Source: Methanobacteriota archaeon
Lineage (GTDB): Archaea > Halobacteriota > Methanosarcinia > Methanosarcinales > Methanosarcinaceae
NCBI GenBank assembly: GCA_030837265.1
Contig: JAUPKV010000599.1
Coordinates: 1-6,371 of the forward strand
DNA: 6,371 nucleotides
Direction: 5' to 3'
Shown: one piece after another, positions 5,739-6,371 of the stretch
Layout of the letters: every line of letters starts with the position of its first letter
How positions within the stretch are numbered: the first letter of the stretch is position 1
The notes under the pieces: model-generated
What the model was told of the DNA's origin: nothing
Seen by the model: only the letters and a program-made list of their open reading frames with translations
Databases searched by the model: none
Made by a program: the position numbers and the translations under genes

Positions 5739-6371
5739 TCAGAATAAATCATGCAGTTTGAATTTATATTTTCCAAGTTTTCCGCCATAATTCCCTGCTG
5801 AAATTTTCTTGATTCCAGGAACTGTTACAGCGGCTTTAATTCCTGCTTTCATTGCAACCTTAATTCTTTCTTCATCAAGTCCATTAATAACGATTTCATA
5901 TACGGCGTTGACATCGGCTGGAATTTCAGTGTTTTCAACCTTATCTTTTATTGAGGGGCAAAATCGTTCGTTAGCAGTGGCCTTCAGAAATTTGTATTTG
6001 TTTGCTCCTGACTTGGACCCACTTGATACAACTCCTCCAGGGAAAGGAGTAATTGTGCCTTCAAGTTCTGAAATTGCATCAACAGCAACTTCGGCTGCCG
6101 TCAGGGCACTCATCTGGGAGTCACCATAAATAAAAAAGTTGCCACCTGCAATTCCAGATACAGCTCCGATGTTTTCTTCATTCAGGTAATCCCCTCCCAT
6201 AATAGGAATTTTATGTATTTTGCGACCTGCAATTTCGGTTGCGGATTCCATCCCATCTCCGAAAAATTTTAATTTAGCACCAGTGTTAAATTGTTTTTCA
6301 GCCTCAGGAAGCCCGTTGAAAACGGCAGTTGTGGGAGCTGTAAGTACACATTGTCCAATCCGTTCAAGTAA
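5739..6371 (-). CDS. ftr: Formylmethanofuran:tetrahydromethanopterin formyltransferase, 5' end outside window
   Basis: Ftr is a cytosolic enzyme that moves the formyl group from formyl-methanofuran to tetrahydromethanopterin (tetrahydrosarcinapterin in Methanosarcina). It is the second step of CO2 reduction to methane and runs in reverse when methyl groups are oxidised. The visible part is 210 codons plus TGA; the family is about 297 residues, so roughly 87 N-terminal residues lie past the right edge. The frame stays open to the last base: the edge encodes [20 protein letters not shown], upstream of the first in-window Met in GDGMES. Recognisable stretches are [47 protein letters not shown], and the ending [14 protein letters not shown]. 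No truncation or frameshift is seen. Its promoter is outside the window. Some Methanosarcina may carry a second ftr copy; which one this is cannot be told here. Confidence 0.95.
   Translation of the reverse strand, partial: LLERIGQCVLTAPTTAVFNGLPEAEKQFNTGAKLKFFGDGMESATEIAGRKIHKIPIMGGDYLNEENIGAVSGIAGGNFFIYGDSQMSALTAAEVAVDAISELEGTITPFPGGVVSSGSKSGANKYKFLKATANERFCPSIKDKVENTEIPADVNAVYEIVINGLDEERIKVAMKAGIKAAVTVPGIKKISAGNYGGKLGKYKFKLHDLF

Noticed and set aside
5809..6129. Open frame of 106 codons opposite ftr
   Set aside because: It lies wholly inside the firmly identified ftr gene on the other strand, and its translation resembles no family I know.
1..6371. CRISPR array, tRNA, rRNA, prophage or defence system
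   Set aside because: No regularly spaced repeats, cloverleaf, rRNA segment, phage gene or nuclease/effector gene was seen on either strand.

Overview
The window looks like ordinary chromosome from a Methanosarcina-type methanogenic archaeon. Three things point there: a methanofuran-biosynthesis decarboxylase (MfnA), a formylmethanofuran:tetrahydromethanopterin formyltransferase (Ftr) closely matching Methanosarcina Ftr as I remember it, and long AT-rich intergenic regions of 400 to 580 bp with archaeal TATA-like boxes. A short IS66-type transposase remnant at the left edge fits the IS-rich genomes of this genus. Species cannot be decided from the sequence alone.

Layout: 2-270 is the 3' end of an IS66-family transposase, broken by a one-base deletion. 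271-822 is AT-rich non-coding DNA with a duplicated TATA-like element and the mfnA promoter. 823-2010 is mfnA (+). 2011-2594 is non-coding, with short tandem duplications, a perfect inverted repeat and a promoter. 2595-3689 is a site-2-protease-family membrane metalloprotease with two C-terminal CBS domains (+). 3690-4095 is non-coding with a 12-bp direct repeat. 4096-5631 is a TraB-family membrane protein (+) with a low-complexity N-terminal extension. 5632-5738 separates two convergent genes and carries a perfect 19-bp tandem duplication and a T-rich 3' end for the minus-strand gene. 5739-6371 is ftr (-), cut by the right edge so that roughly its first 87 codons are missing.

How the genes relate: MfnA makes tyramine, a building block of methanofuran, and Ftr uses formyl-methanofuran as substrate, so the two outer genes serve the same cofactor. 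The two genes between them are membrane proteins with no established link to methanofuran. The three plus-strand genes have 400 to 580 bp gaps and their own promoter-like boxes, so they look like single-gene transcription units, not an operon. No defence system, CRISPR array, prophage or RNA gene is visible. The most unusual local features are the likely leaderless mfnA start and the repeated pattern of short near-tandem duplications in intergenic DNA, two of them at or just after stop codons.
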